The translations under genes were made by a program, and so were the position numbers. Positions 21,740-29,279 of a stretch of DNA of 45,917 bases are shown one piece after another (the stretch's first letter is position 1; the number at the start of each line of letters is the position of its first letter). The notes beneath the pieces are model-generated. The model was given only the letters and a program-made list of their open reading frames with translations. It did no database searches and was not told the DNA's origin. Source of the stretch: CAZJZH01 sp964550465. GTDB taxonomy: Bacteria; Patescibacteriota; Patescibacteriia; JACRDY01. The stretch covers positions 1 through 45,917 of the forward strand of contig CAZJZH010000003.1 in NCBI GenBank assembly GCA_964550465.1, given 5' to 3'.

Positions 21740-22378
21740 CTAGCCAATTGTCGACTGTAGTTCATCCAAAGCGGCTTGTGGGTCATTATCTTCAAACAGC
21801 GCGCTGCCAATAGCGGCAATGTCAGCACCGGCATCTAAAACAGCTTGGATAACCTCTTCGTTAACTCCACCATCCACTTCAATTAAAATGTCTGGCGATA
21901 GTGTCCGCACCGCTTCAATCCGTTGCAGTGTCTGGGGGATAAAGACTTGCCCCTGCTTACCTGGCTCAACTGAGTGGAGTAGGACCATGTCTAGCTGATC
22001 AATGTATGGCTCCAGGTCGCTGATGGGCGTATCTGGTTTGAGTGAGATGCTGCGCTCAAAACCGTACTCAGCCATGGCATCCAGCACGGCTTGCGGATCA
22101 TCAACTGATTCAATATGAAACGATACCCGCTGTACCCCCAACTGGTAACAATCTTGTAGGTAGGCAGCCGGGTCAGCTACCATTAGGTCAACCTCCACCT
22201 TCAGTGAAGCGTGGATGCTTGGTAGGTCAGTCAGGGGAAAGGTAGCTACGTCAGCAAAGGTGGTATCGGTGACGTCTAGCTGTACCCATTCGACCAATTC
22301 GCGAACCGATTCAATTTTTCGGACCGCTTCAGTCACATCTGTTTCTAAGATGGCGGGGATAATTTCTAGTGAGGGCAT
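21740..22378 (-). CDS. Divergent ribulose-phosphate 3-epimerase-like protein
   Basis: The 212-residue TIM-barrel protein follows the epimerase pattern: IPAIL near the start, VQLDVTD, VEVDLMVADP, SLKPDTPISDL, HSVEPGKQGQ-F, EVDGGV and AIGSALF. Two of the four metal ligands of normal epimerases are changed: the His of HxDxMDG is Gln33, and the His of DxHLM is Asp64. Asp35 and Asp169 remain. Hence it may bind metal differently, be a poor epimerase, or act on another sugar phosphate. It sits 3 bases after rpiB, which supports a pentose phosphate role. Confidence 0.82.
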   Translation of the reverse strand: MPSLEIIPAILETDVTEAVRKIESVRELVEWVQLDVTDTTFADVATFPLTDLPSIHASLKVEVDLMVADPAAYLQDCYQLGVQRVSFHIESVDDPQAVLDAMAEYGFERSISLKPDTPISDLEPYIDQLDMVLLHSVEPGKQGQVFIPQTLQRIEAVRTLSPDILIEVDGGVNEEVIQAVLDAGADIAAIGSALFEDNDPQAALDELQSTIG

Positions 22379-22381
22379 AGC

Positions 22382-22849
22382 TTATTTCTTGTTTGATTTC
22401 TTTTTGGTGGGCTTTTCCAGCTCAGCAATCTGCTTAACGCGGCGTTGACGGCGAATGGCTTTAGCTGGCTTAGCTTTTAGCCAAGCAGTAATAATTTTCT
22501 TGGCCTGCTCAAGCGTTAAGAAGTCACCGGCCAGACAGAGAATATTAGTCCAGTCTTCTTTAGTTGATCGTTCGGCAATTTTGGGCGAGTGGGCGGTGCC
22601 AGCACGAACCCCCTTGATCTTATTGGCAGCAATACACATACCAACACCGGTTCGACAGATTAAGATGCCGCGCTCTTTACTACGCGCTACTTTTTTTGCC
22701 AATCGAGCAGCAATCAGCGGGTAGTCGTCTTTGGGATCCAGTGTTTGATTACTGACATCCTGCCAACTGATCCGCACTGGCAGCTTGGCGTTGATCAATT
22801 GCTCTTTGAGATGCCAACCACCATGGTCAGTCGCGATGAAGATTTTCAT
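22382..22849 (-). CDS. rpiB: Ribose-5-phosphate isomerase B (RpiB/LacA/LacB family)
   Basis: It should interconvert ribose 5-phosphate and ribulose 5-phosphate. The 155 residues include ATDHGGWHLK, DDYPLIA, the catalytic Cys65 in ILICRTGVGMCIAANK and GVRAGTAHSP. The ring-opening His of the usual R-x-HN-x-N motif is not seen: here the matching segment reads TKEDWTNILCLAGD. The last 25 residues are a Lys/Arg-rich tail absent from standard RpiB. First gene of the operon; TATCAT lies 9 bases before the ATG, which fits a leaderless mRNA. Confidence 0.88.
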   Translation of the reverse strand: MKIFIATDHGGWHLKEQLINAKLPVRISWQDVSNQTLDPKDDYPLIAARLAKKVARSKERGILICRTGVGMCIAANKIKGVRAGTAHSPKIAERSTKEDWTNILCLAGDFLTLEQAKKIITAWLKAKPAKAIRRQRRVKQIAELEKPTKKKSNKK

Positions 22850-22858
22850 ACAGAAACG

Positions 22859-22887
22859 ATGATAGCATGTTGTTAGCGGACCGCCAA
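22859..22887 (-). promoter_or_regulatory. Promoter of the pentose phosphate operon
   Basis: On the minus strand TTGGCG (22882-22887), 17-base spacer, TATCAT (22859-22864). Predicted start of transcription is at or next to the rpiB ATG. Confidence 0.6.
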
Positions 22888-22893
22888 CCCTGT

Positions 22894-25791
22894 TTATTCA
22901 GTTACCGTGACAGTGATGTCACTAGTGCGGACAATTTGGCCGTTGGTCTGGAAGATCAAGGCGTAGAGATTGTAGCTGCCAGCACCATTGGTCAGTAACC
23001 AGTCAACGCTGAGCGAGCTACTAGGCGAGGATACTTTGGTGATGAGGCTAGGTGAACCACCTTCGTAGGCTGCGGTCAGGTTAATTGATTCAACCTTATG
23101 AGTAGCTGTTAGGTCACCAGTAATGGTTAAGGGGAAGTCACTGACTGCATAGCTACCACCATCACTGAGATTGCGCCAAGAGAAGGTGACTGGAGCGATG
23201 GCGTCTGGTACCAAGAAGTTGAGGTCTAGTGACTGGCGGGTGACATTACTGACGTCATCGTAGACACTGACCGTCAGGGTGTGGATGCCGGACGAGAGGT
23301 TATTGAGAGTAGTGTTGAGGCCATAGGGACTGTCAGTCACTGTGGCAATCTCTTGGCCATCAATAGCGTAGACAACACGGGACACGCCACGAGGGGCGCC
23401 GGCGCTGATGTCGACTGAGAAATCTGTACCGGTGATGGTGTCGCCATTTTGTGGTGAGAAGATGGTCAGGCTTGGTCGATTAGCCGGGGTGTGCACGTCG
23501 TCATACTCAGTTGGTGGGGCCTCCTCGTTTTCTGTGTAGCCCTGGGCTTCAGCCCAAGCGCGGACTGCGTCTTCCCAGCGAGGAAATTGTGGGTCACTAA
23601 ACGGATCTTGCGGTGCTGGGCCGCGTGGGTCGTCTTTATTAATGTAATAGAGGATGGAGTGGAACTGGGTAAAGACTTTTTCAATCACCAGTTCTTCGGG
23701 GGTATCTTCAGTAGCTAGTTTGCCAGTGATGCTATCGATACGTGTCGGTGTCAGGCCAGCCAGTTCACCGCGGAGGACTGGCTTTTCAGCCGTATTTTCT
23801 GGCGCTGGCTGAAACGTCTCCACCGGCTGGTCAGCCAGGACAGCGCGCATAAACTGGTTCCAGATAGGCGCAGCCGCCAAACTACCACCGGCATTGCGCA
23901 TGGCGCTGTTGTCGTTATTACCCGCCCACACACCAGCGGCTAGTGATGGCGTATAGCCCATAGTCCAGGCGTCACGGTAGTCATTGGTAGTACCGGTTTT
24001 AGCGGCTACCGGTCGGCCGCCTAGGGTCAGGTTATTTTGTTCACCAAAGGTGTAGGCCCGAGCAGCATTGTCTGACAAGACACTGTTCAGTGAGCGAACC
24101 GCTTGAGCATCCATCACCTGTTTACCGCGGTTGTCACCTTCCTTGTATTCGTATAGCACTTCACCATCAGCATCTTCGATTTTTAAGATAGCTAAAGGTG
24201 AATGGTACTGGCCTTCACGAGCAAAGGCGGCGTAAGCAGCAGTATGTTCAAGCAACAAGACTTCACCACCACCCAAGACCAGGGACAAACCAAAGCGACT
24301 ACGATCACGCAGAGTGGTGTAGCCTAGCTTTTCCGCGGTGTTAAGGACGCGGTCCACGCCAGCCAAGTACAGTGCCTTGACCGCGGGGATGTTCAGCGAA
24401 CCAGCTAGAGCTTTACGCATGGTGACCGGGCCGTTTTCTGCTAAATTGTAGTTCTGCGGAGTGTATGATTGTCCCCCAGCGCCAAAGTCGGTCACTACGT
24501 CATACAGAACAGTTTCTGGCGTGAAGCCCTTTTCAAAGGCTACGGCGTAGGCCAGCGGTTTAAATGATGAGCCGGGCTGTCGCGGTCGTAAGGCGACGTT
24601 GACCTGACCATCAATCTCTTCATCATAGAAGTCAGCTGAGCCAACCATGGCAGTAATCTGACCAGTCTTGGTGTCCATGGCCACCAAGGAAGCGTTACTG
24701 GCATTGTAGCTGTCGCGGTTTTTTTCGATATGATCAGCAATAGCCTGTTCAGCCGCTGTCTGGTGCTCCATGTCCAGTGTGGTCACCACCTTGAGGCCCG
24801 CTTCTTCAGCATAGCGCTCACCATATTCATCAGCCAACAACTGACGGATATACATCACAAAGTGTGGCGCCAGCAATGACTCTTGGCGGGGCTTAAAGGT
24901 GATTTCTTCAGCTTTAGCAGCATCAGCGGCTGCTTGCTCGATATATCCCAACTCAACCATGTTGTCGAGAATCCATTGCTGCCGCTCCATTAGTCGGTCG
25001 ATGTTGGTACCGTAGGGGGAGAAGTAAGTAGGGCGTTGCGGTAGGGCGGCCAAGATGGCAGCTTGACCCAGCGTCAAGTCACGAGCCGAGATACCAAAGT
25101 AACTTTGCGACGCTGCTTCAACACCATAGATAACCGAGCCGTAGGGGATTTCGTTAAAGTACAGTTGTAAAATTTCGTCTTTAGAGAATTTCTGTTCGAT
25201 GCGGTAAGCCAAGATTAATTCCTTCAACTTACGGGTGTAGGTTTTTTCAGTGGTCAAGATAGCGTTTTTGACGAACTGTTGGGTGATGGTCGAGCCACCG
25301 ACACGAGAGCCGCTGGTTAAGTTCACAATGATAGACCGAGCAATGCCGGTCAGTGAAAAACCTTTGTGTTCATAAAAATTACGATCCTCAGCAGTCAGGG
25401 TAGCCTGCTTCATGTACTCAGGTAGTTCATCGAGTTGGACAATCTTGCGGTTGACATCACCATGCAGCTGGTAGAGGATAGTTTCTTCCTCTCGATCATA
25501 AATAGTGGTGGTCTGCTCGATGTTACGCTCTAGTAGTTGGTTTGGATCTGGCAGGTCGCGACTGGTCAGGATAAAAATAATTGACAAGCCAATCACTGCG
25601 GCAATAACCGCTAGGTTGATACCATACTGAGCCAACAGGGCCAATTGTTCACGGCGTTGCTGTTGGTTGTAGGTTAGGCGCTTGAGCGATAATTTTTTAC
25701 TGCCACCACGGACGTTGTCGTGGAGACGCTTTTTGGCTGAAGGTTTTTTCTTGAAGTCTTTTTGTGAGCGAATGTGACGAGAGTTTGACAT
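22894..25791 (-). CDS. Class A penicillin-binding protein with Ig-like C-terminal extension
   Basis: A bifunctional peptidoglycan synthase of the PBP1A type. In 965 residues: a basic cytoplasmic tail (1-50), one membrane helix (about 55-77), a GT51 glycosyltransferase domain with catalytic Glu135 in EDRNFYEHKG and GGSTITQQ at 165-172, and a transpeptidase domain with Ser408-x-x-Lys411, SLN at 465-467 and KTG at 598-600. From about 750 there are two probable Ig-like/beta-sandwich repeats (SLTIFSPQNGDTITG, then SDGGSYAVSDFPLTITGD) reaching the C-terminus. All catalytic residues are present. It is monocistronic. TATACT at 25819-25824 is the likely -10 box. Confidence 0.95.
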   Translation of the reverse strand: MSNSRHIRSQKDFKKKPSAKKRLHDNVRGGSKKLSLKRLTYNQQQRREQLALLAQYGINLAVIAAVIGLSIIFILTSRDLPDPNQLLERNIEQTTTIYDREEETILYQLHGDVNRKIVQLDELPEYMKQATLTAEDRNFYEHKGFSLTGIARSIIVNLTSGSRVGGSTITQQFVKNAILTTEKTYTRKLKELILAYRIEQKFSKDEILQLYFNEIPYGSVIYGVEAASQSYFGISARDLTLGQAAILAALPQRPTYFSPYGTNIDRLMERQQWILDNMVELGYIEQAAADAAKAEEITFKPRQESLLAPHFVMYIRQLLADEYGERYAEEAGLKVVTTLDMEHQTAAEQAIADHIEKNRDSYNASNASLVAMDTKTGQITAMVGSADFYDEEIDGQVNVALRPRQPGSSFKPLAYAVAFEKGFTPETVLYDVVTDFGAGGQSYTPQNYNLAENGPVTMRKALAGSLNIPAVKALYLAGVDRVLNTAEKLGYTTLRDRSRFGLSLVLGGGEVLLLEHTAAYAAFAREGQYHSPLAILKIEDADGEVLYEYKEGDNRGKQVMDAQAVRSLNSVLSDNAARAYTFGEQNNLTLGGRPVAAKTGTTNDYRDAWTMGYTPSLAAGVWAGNNDNSAMRNAGGSLAAAPIWNQFMRAVLADQPVETFQPAPENTAEKPVLRGELAGLTPTRIDSITGKLATEDTPEELVIEKVFTQFHSILYYINKDDPRGPAPQDPFSDPQFPRWEDAVRAWAEAQGYTENEEAPPTEYDDVHTPANRPSLTIFSPQNGDTITGTDFSVDISAGAPRGVSRVVYAIDGQEIATVTDSPYGLNTTLNNLSSGIHTLTVSVYDDVSNVTRQSLDLNFLVPDAIAPVTFSWRNLSDGGSYAVSDFPLTITGDLTATHKVESINLTAAYEGGSPSLITKVSSPSSSLSVDWLLTNGAGSYNLYALIFQTNGQIVRTSDITVTVTE

Positions 25792-25818
25792 AGAGATAAA
25801 AATTCAATGCTGCTCTGT

Positions 25819-25847
25819 AGTATAGCCAAAAGTATACAATATATAAA
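25819..25847 (-). promoter_or_regulatory. Probable promoter of the penicillin-binding protein gene
   Basis: On the minus strand TATACT (25819-25824) with a weak -35 TTTATA (25842-25847) at 17 bases. The -35 region overlaps the T tract of the hairpin just upstream. Confidence 0.4.
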
Positions 25848-25871
25848 GCCCAGCACCAGATGGTGCCGGGC
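25848..25871 (-). terminator. Second terminator-like hairpin upstream of the penicillin-binding protein gene
   Basis: On the minus strand GCCCGGCACC pairs with GGTGCTGGGC around ATCT, followed by TTTATAT. It backs up the terminator at 25909-25936. Confidence 0.6.
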
Positions 25872-25908
25872 GTGGCTCAGCTAGCAGTGCTACAGGAGGC
25901 AGTAATAC

Positions 25909-25936
25909 AAAAACCCCCCGATAAACGAGAGGTTTC
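25909..25936 (-). terminator. Terminator of the small acidic repeat protein gene
   Basis: On the minus strand AAACCTCTCG pairs with CGGGGGGTTT (two G-U pairs), followed by TTTTG. Confidence 0.7.
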
Positions 25937-25944
25937 TGAGAGAA

Positions 25945-26085
25945 TTACTCAGCAGCTTCTGCTGGAGCTTCGGTAGCTTCGCCACCTTCTGCTGGAGCTT
26001 CGGTAGCTTCGCCACCTTCTGCTGGAGCAGCATCCTGCTGCTGGTCGTCTGCTGGGTTAGCAGCGTTTTCATCTTGGAAGATCAT
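25945..26085 (-). CDS. Tiny acidic Ala/Glu/Pro repeat protein
   Basis: A 46-residue frame starts MIFQDENAANPADDQQQ and then has the decapeptide APAEGGEATE twice in tandem, closing APAEAAE. The DNA repeat unit is 30 bases. It is strongly acidic, with no Lys, Arg, His or Cys, and is probably disordered. The frame is supported by an upstream TTGACA promoter and a terminator six or so bases after the stop; the other minus-strand frame here, which would be Lys/Leu/Gln-rich, is probably a shadow. No ribosome site is seen. I recall similar short MIFQD-type acidic proteins in CPR genomes but do not know a function. Confidence 0.65.
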   Translation of the reverse strand: MIFQDENAANPADDQQQDAAPAEGGEATEAPAEGGEATEAPAEAAE

Positions 26086-26150
26086 AATCGTACGATCTAT
26101 GACTTAGAGAGACTAAAAAGGACAGCCTTTCTGTCTCTTACATCCCCATC

Positions 26151-26179
26151 AGTCTAGCATAGCTACTATTTTGTGTCAA
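26151..26179 (-). promoter_or_regulatory. Promoter of the acidic repeat protein gene
   Basis: On the minus strand TTGACA (26174-26179, overlapping the ruvC stop), 17-base spacer, TAGACT (26151-26156). The leader of about 60 bases holds a small GACAG-AAAGG-CTGTC hairpin followed by CTTTTT, a possible attenuator. Confidence 0.65.
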
Positions 26180-26667
26180 CCATTTTTAATTTGCTCAGTC
26201 AGGGGTGATTGAGCAGCGCAGATGGCTACAGCTAGCGCATCAGCGGCATCATCTGGCTGGGGAATTTCTTTTAGGCTTAATAATGTCTGCACCATCCGTT
26301 GGACTTGCTGCTTGTCAGCGCTACCATAAGAGGTAACTGCTTGTTTGACCTGCAGTGGCGTGAATTCGCTGATCGGCAACTGGTGTTGATGGAGGGTCAG
26401 TAGTAAGACGCCGCGGGCCTGACCAACAGCGATAGCGGTAGTGACGTTTTTATAAAAGAACAGTTCTTCCACCGCCGCCTTGTCCGGCTGGTGCTCAGCG
26501 ATCAATTGGTGGAGCTGGTCATGGATAGAGACCAGCCGCTCTTTCAGTGGTTGCTTGGCGGGAGTTTTGATACTGCCATAGGCCACAGCGGCCAGTTGAT
26601 TACCAGTGACATCGATCACTCCCCAGCCGGTATCGGCCACGCCAGGGTCTAAGCCAAGCACACGCAT
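26176..26667 (-). CDS. ruvC: Holliday junction resolvase RuvC
   Basis: An endonuclease that cuts Holliday junctions during recombination. The 163-residue protein has the four acidic catalytic positions: Asp7 in GLDPGVADTGWG, Glu67 in VEELFFYKN, and Asp140/Asp143 in PDDAADALAVA. Length is typical. It follows yebC by 9 bases, the common yebC-ruvC arrangement. ruvA is not in the window; ruvB is alone at 41409-42446. Confidence 0.95.
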   Translation of the reverse strand: MRVLGLDPGVADTGWGVIDVTGNQLAAVAYGSIKTPAKQPLKERLVSIHDQLHQLIAEHQPDKAAVEELFFYKNVTTAIAVGQARGVLLLTLHQHQLPISEFTPLQVKQAVTSYGSADKQQVQRMVQTLLSLKEIPQPDDAADALAVAICAAQSPLTEQIKNG

Positions 26668-26676
26668 AGAGTAAAA

Positions 26677-27399
26677 TTACAAAGCAATGTTGGTCCAGTA
26701 ATTCTGGACATCATCATCGTCATCCAGCGATTCACAGAAACCCTCGATGCTTTGCCGCATGGCGTCATCAGTCGGTTGAACTTCGTCTTTGGCGCGATAG
26801 CCCAGTTCAGCGTTTTCTATGACGAAGTCAGCGGCAGTCAGGGCTTCCTGGACTTTCTGCAGTTCGGTTGGTTCGGTCGTGATTTCAGCTATACCTGGTT
26901 CTGGCCAGCGGACGTCTTGGGCGCCAGCTTCGATCATTGCTAGTTCAGCTTCGTCTGTAGCTGTCATGGGTGGTTTGGTGATAATCATGCCGACCCGGTC
27001 AAACATCCAAGCCACACTGCCGTCCAGCGAACCACCGCGAGCACTGAAGAGATGTTTGAGGTTGGCGGCAGAGCGGTTGCGATTATCTGTTACCACTTCG
27101 ACAATAAAAGCGCTACCGTGAGGACCATAGCCTTCGTAGGTGATTTCTTCCAGCGCCGCGTCGTCAGTACCTTCGCCAGTACCCCGCTTAATAGCCCGCT
27201 CGATATTATCCTTGGGCATGTTAGCTGCCTTAGCTTTATCGATCACCAGGCGTAACTGAAAGTTCATAGCAGGATCACCGCCACCGTCGCGAGCGGCTAG
27301 GGTAATATTCTTGGCTAATTTAGTAAAAATATTAGCCCGCTTGGCGTCAGCCGCGCCTTTTTGCCGTTTAATTGTCGACCATTTGGAGTGTCCAGACAT
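26677..27399 (-). CDS. yebC: YebC/TACO1-family protein
   Basis: YebC-family proteins act in transcription regulation (PmpR) and, as shown for several members, relieve ribosome stalling at proline stretches. The 240-residue protein has the diagnostic start MSGHSKWSTIKRQKGA-D-KR, then IDKAKAANMPKDNIERAIKRG, YEGYGPHG, TDNRNRSA and a final acidic tail (ESLDDDDDVQ). Length is typical. It heads the yebC-ruvC operon. Confidence 0.95.
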   Translation of the reverse strand: MSGHSKWSTIKRQKGAADAKRANIFTKLAKNITLAARDGGGDPAMNFQLRLVIDKAKAANMPKDNIERAIKRGTGEGTDDAALEEITYEGYGPHGSAFIVEVVTDNRNRSAANLKHLFSARGGSLDGSVAWMFDRVGMIITKPPMTATDEAELAMIEAGAQDVRWPEPGIAEITTEPTELQKVQEALTAADFVIENAELGYRAKDEVQPTDDAMRQSIEGFCESLDDDDDVQNYWTNIAL

Positions 27400-27419
27400 A
27401 AGTGTTTTGTGCGCTAGGT

Positions 27420-27448
27420 AGTCTAGCAGGTTGGAGGGTGGAGGGCAA
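27420..27448 (-). promoter_or_regulatory. Promoter of the yebC-ruvC operon
   Basis: On the minus strand TTGCCC (27443-27448), 17-base spacer, TAGACT (27420-27425), about 20 bases before the yebC ATG. Confidence 0.55.
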
Positions 27449-27462
27449 TTTGTGAGAATATA

Positions 27463-27492
27463 TTGACATTTTAACTATGATATGATTAAAAT
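27463..27492 (+). promoter_or_regulatory. Promoter of the 531-residue orphan gene
   Basis: TTGACA (27463-27468) with an 18-base spacer to TAAAAT (27487-27492). The predicted transcript begins just before the first of two leader hairpins. Confidence 0.65.
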
Positions 27493-27500
27493 GCACTATT

Positions 27501-27550
27501 CTCAGGAGGGTCCTGAGGATGTAACCGTGCACCGCTAGGAGGGTCCTAGC
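27501..27550 (+). promoter_or_regulatory. Tandem leader hairpins with identical AGGAGGGTCCT core
   Basis: CTCAGGA-GGG-TCCTGAG (27501-27517) and GCTAGGA-GGG-TCCTAGC (27534-27550) are two 7-bp hairpins with a GGG loop. The 11-base cores are identical while the outer base pairs differ but still pair, which is the sign of a conserved structure. Both contain a Shine-Dalgarno-like AGGAGG; the true ribosome site AAGGAG is at 27563-27568. Confidence 0.6.
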
Positions 27551-27573
27551 ACTGCTCATTACAAGGAGAAGAG

Positions 27574-29169
27574 ATGAAGCCAAGTGCAGACGAAATGGCA
27601 AAGATGAGACGGGTTGCGGCTGATCCGCGCCTCCTCAGGCTTGCTCAGGAATTCGCGCCAAGTCAAGCAGAAAAGCGGGCTTTACGGCAGGAGTTACCTG
27701 GAACCACTATTGCACTAGACGTGCGGCTGTTGGCCAAGTATCGACGCGACGATGAAACTGGTTTTACCCAGCTTGTTGCTGAGGTGCATACTGCCACTGC
27801 GGCCGTGCAATCACCATTAACAGCTAAACACGACAGGAGTAAGGCAATGCAGAGCGCCACCATGGCAGCTGTACCATTGCAGCAACTCAATGACCTTGTT
27901 GCTCGTTTCAAGCTAGCGATAAATCGTGGGTTACACGATTTAGCCCTCGAAGTCATGGATGAGATGGTGCAACAAGGCTGGCGAATGACCTTCGATAGTG
28001 ATGTGCAAGGGGAGGTGATGTTTAATACATTGCTTGATGTGCCCCAGCCAAGATATTATAGTAGCGCTGACGCAGATATTGTTGAGCGAACGCGTTTACA
28101 CGAAGAGCGTGTAGTGCTCTCGCTTGAATCGAACGACCAAACATCTTGTCTATGCGTTGATATTGAAGGTATGGCGCAGTCATTTTGTTGGTTGCAGGAA
28201 GATATGTGCACGTTCCTTAATTGGGTGTTTGAAAAAGTGACCCATGAAGAACCAGCGCCGCGCAGCTATCAAGAGAAACTAGCTATCGCCAGGATTTGTC
28301 GGCGCCACTTAGAGCCGACTAGCTTCATGGCTCGAGAAGTCGAAACCTGGCTACTACGCGTATGGTTAGCTGAGAATAATCCGTATAGCATCAGGCGGCA
28401 CGGTTTGTCGGAGGAAATGCCTGCCAGCAAGCATGTGTTCAAAGAGCTGTACGAGGTTGTCGATTTGTTTCTTAGACTCGGATGGACCATGGCAATGGTA
28501 CGAGATGAGTTTACGAAGCATATTCGGCGGATGATTAAGGAGCGAGTTTGCATTAACTGCCTACTCCCACTATTGGCAGCAAAATGCTTTACCGATGAGG
28601 AGCGCAAACGAGGCTTCTTGCATGAACTGGTCAGTGGGGAATACCACGACTATGTTTGGAGGGGTTTGGCTAGAGGGGATGGGGGTGAGGTTGAATACTA
28701 TCAACTCCTTTTTGACCTCTGCTTTCGGCAATACCAGCGCAATCCTGGGGCGAATGAAACCTTTTATCGCCCTCGCTTGGTGCAATTATTGTCTGAAGGT
28801 AAGGTTGGTCGTACCATTCAGCTACTCCATATCATGGGTAATGATATTTGCTCATGGTTGCCTGGTTTTTCTGGATATGATCTGGCCTTTAAGACGGAGC
28901 AGCGCCTGCAGGAGTTGCTACCAGAAGCATTAAGTATGGCCTATGAACAACAGCGCTACGGAGTGGCAGCAGCGTTAGTGCAGCACTTTAGCAGAGAGAC
29001 TTTCTTGGCCCATGAGCTGCCAGCATCTGGTGCTCCAGTGCCAATTGAGGTGCGCACTCAGCGGTTAGAGATTGTGAAAACAGTCACTGCGTTAGCCATG
29101 GAGCTTGAGCAGCCAATCTGTTTTCAAGAGCTGACATTTAGTTACTACATAAAACCTGGACGTGACTGA
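27574..29169 (+). CDS. Large orphan cytoplasmic protein of unknown function
   Basis: I recognise no domain in these 531 residues. The start is fixed by AAGGAG five bases upstream. There is no signal peptide or membrane helix. It appears almost entirely alpha-helical, with many short helices and scattered Cys/Trp (for example SCLCVDIEGMAQSFCWLQEDMCTF at about 190-213 and ERVCINCLLPLL at about 325-336). Helical repeat folds of the TPR/HEAT kind are possible but no clear repeat period is visible. It has its own promoter, structured leader and terminator and is not in an operon. Its size is unusual among the orphan units here. Confidence 0.7.
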   Translation: MKPSADEMAKMRRVAADPRLLRLAQEFAPSQAEKRALRQELPGTTIALDVRLLAKYRRDDETGFTQLVAEVHTATAAVQSPLTAKHDRSKAMQSATMAAVPLQQLNDLVARFKLAINRGLHDLALEVMDEMVQQGWRMTFDSDVQGEVMFNTLLDVPQPRYYSSADADIVERTRLHEERVVLSLESNDQTSCLCVDIEGMAQSFCWLQEDMCTFLNWVFEKVTHEEPAPRSYQEKLAIARICRRHLEPTSFMAREVETWLLRVWLAENNPYSIRRHGLSEEMPASKHVFKELYEVVDLFLRLGWTMAMVRDEFTKHIRRMIKERVCINCLLPLLAAKCFTDEERKRGFLHELVSGEYHDYVWRGLARGDGGEVEYYQLLFDLCFRQYQRNPGANETFYRPRLVQLLSEGKVGRTIQLLHIMGNDICSWLPGFSGYDLAFKTEQRLQELLPEALSMAYEQQRYGVAAALVQHFSRETFLAHELPASGAPVPIEVRTQRLEIVKTVTALAMELEQPICFQELTFSYYIKPGRD

Positions 29170-29187
29170 TAGTTGCACACAGACATT

Positions 29188-29216
29188 TCCCGCGGCCTAC
29201 GGCCGCGGGATTTTTA
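29188..29216 (+). terminator. Terminator of the 531-residue orphan gene
   Basis: TCCCGCGGCC pairs perfectly with GGCCGCGGGA around TAC, followed by TTTTT. Confidence 0.92.
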
Positions 29217-29279
29217 AATACCCCCTTGAAAAACTGAGCCAAGCCATATAGACTGACCATATACTGCTAAAACAAAAAT

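Noticed and set aside
25948..26040. Tandem 30-base repeats as a CRISPR array
   Set aside because: Units are directly adjacent with no spacers and are in frame as decapeptide repeats.
25890..26072. Minus-strand frame with Lys/Leu/Gln repeats
   Set aside because: It overlaps the acidic repeat frame at 25945-26085, which fits better between its promoter and terminator; this frame runs through the terminator.
27501..27550. Known riboswitch or tandem transcription terminators
   Set aside because: The hairpins are short, lack T runs and match no riboswitch class I know; kept as an unexplained leader structure.
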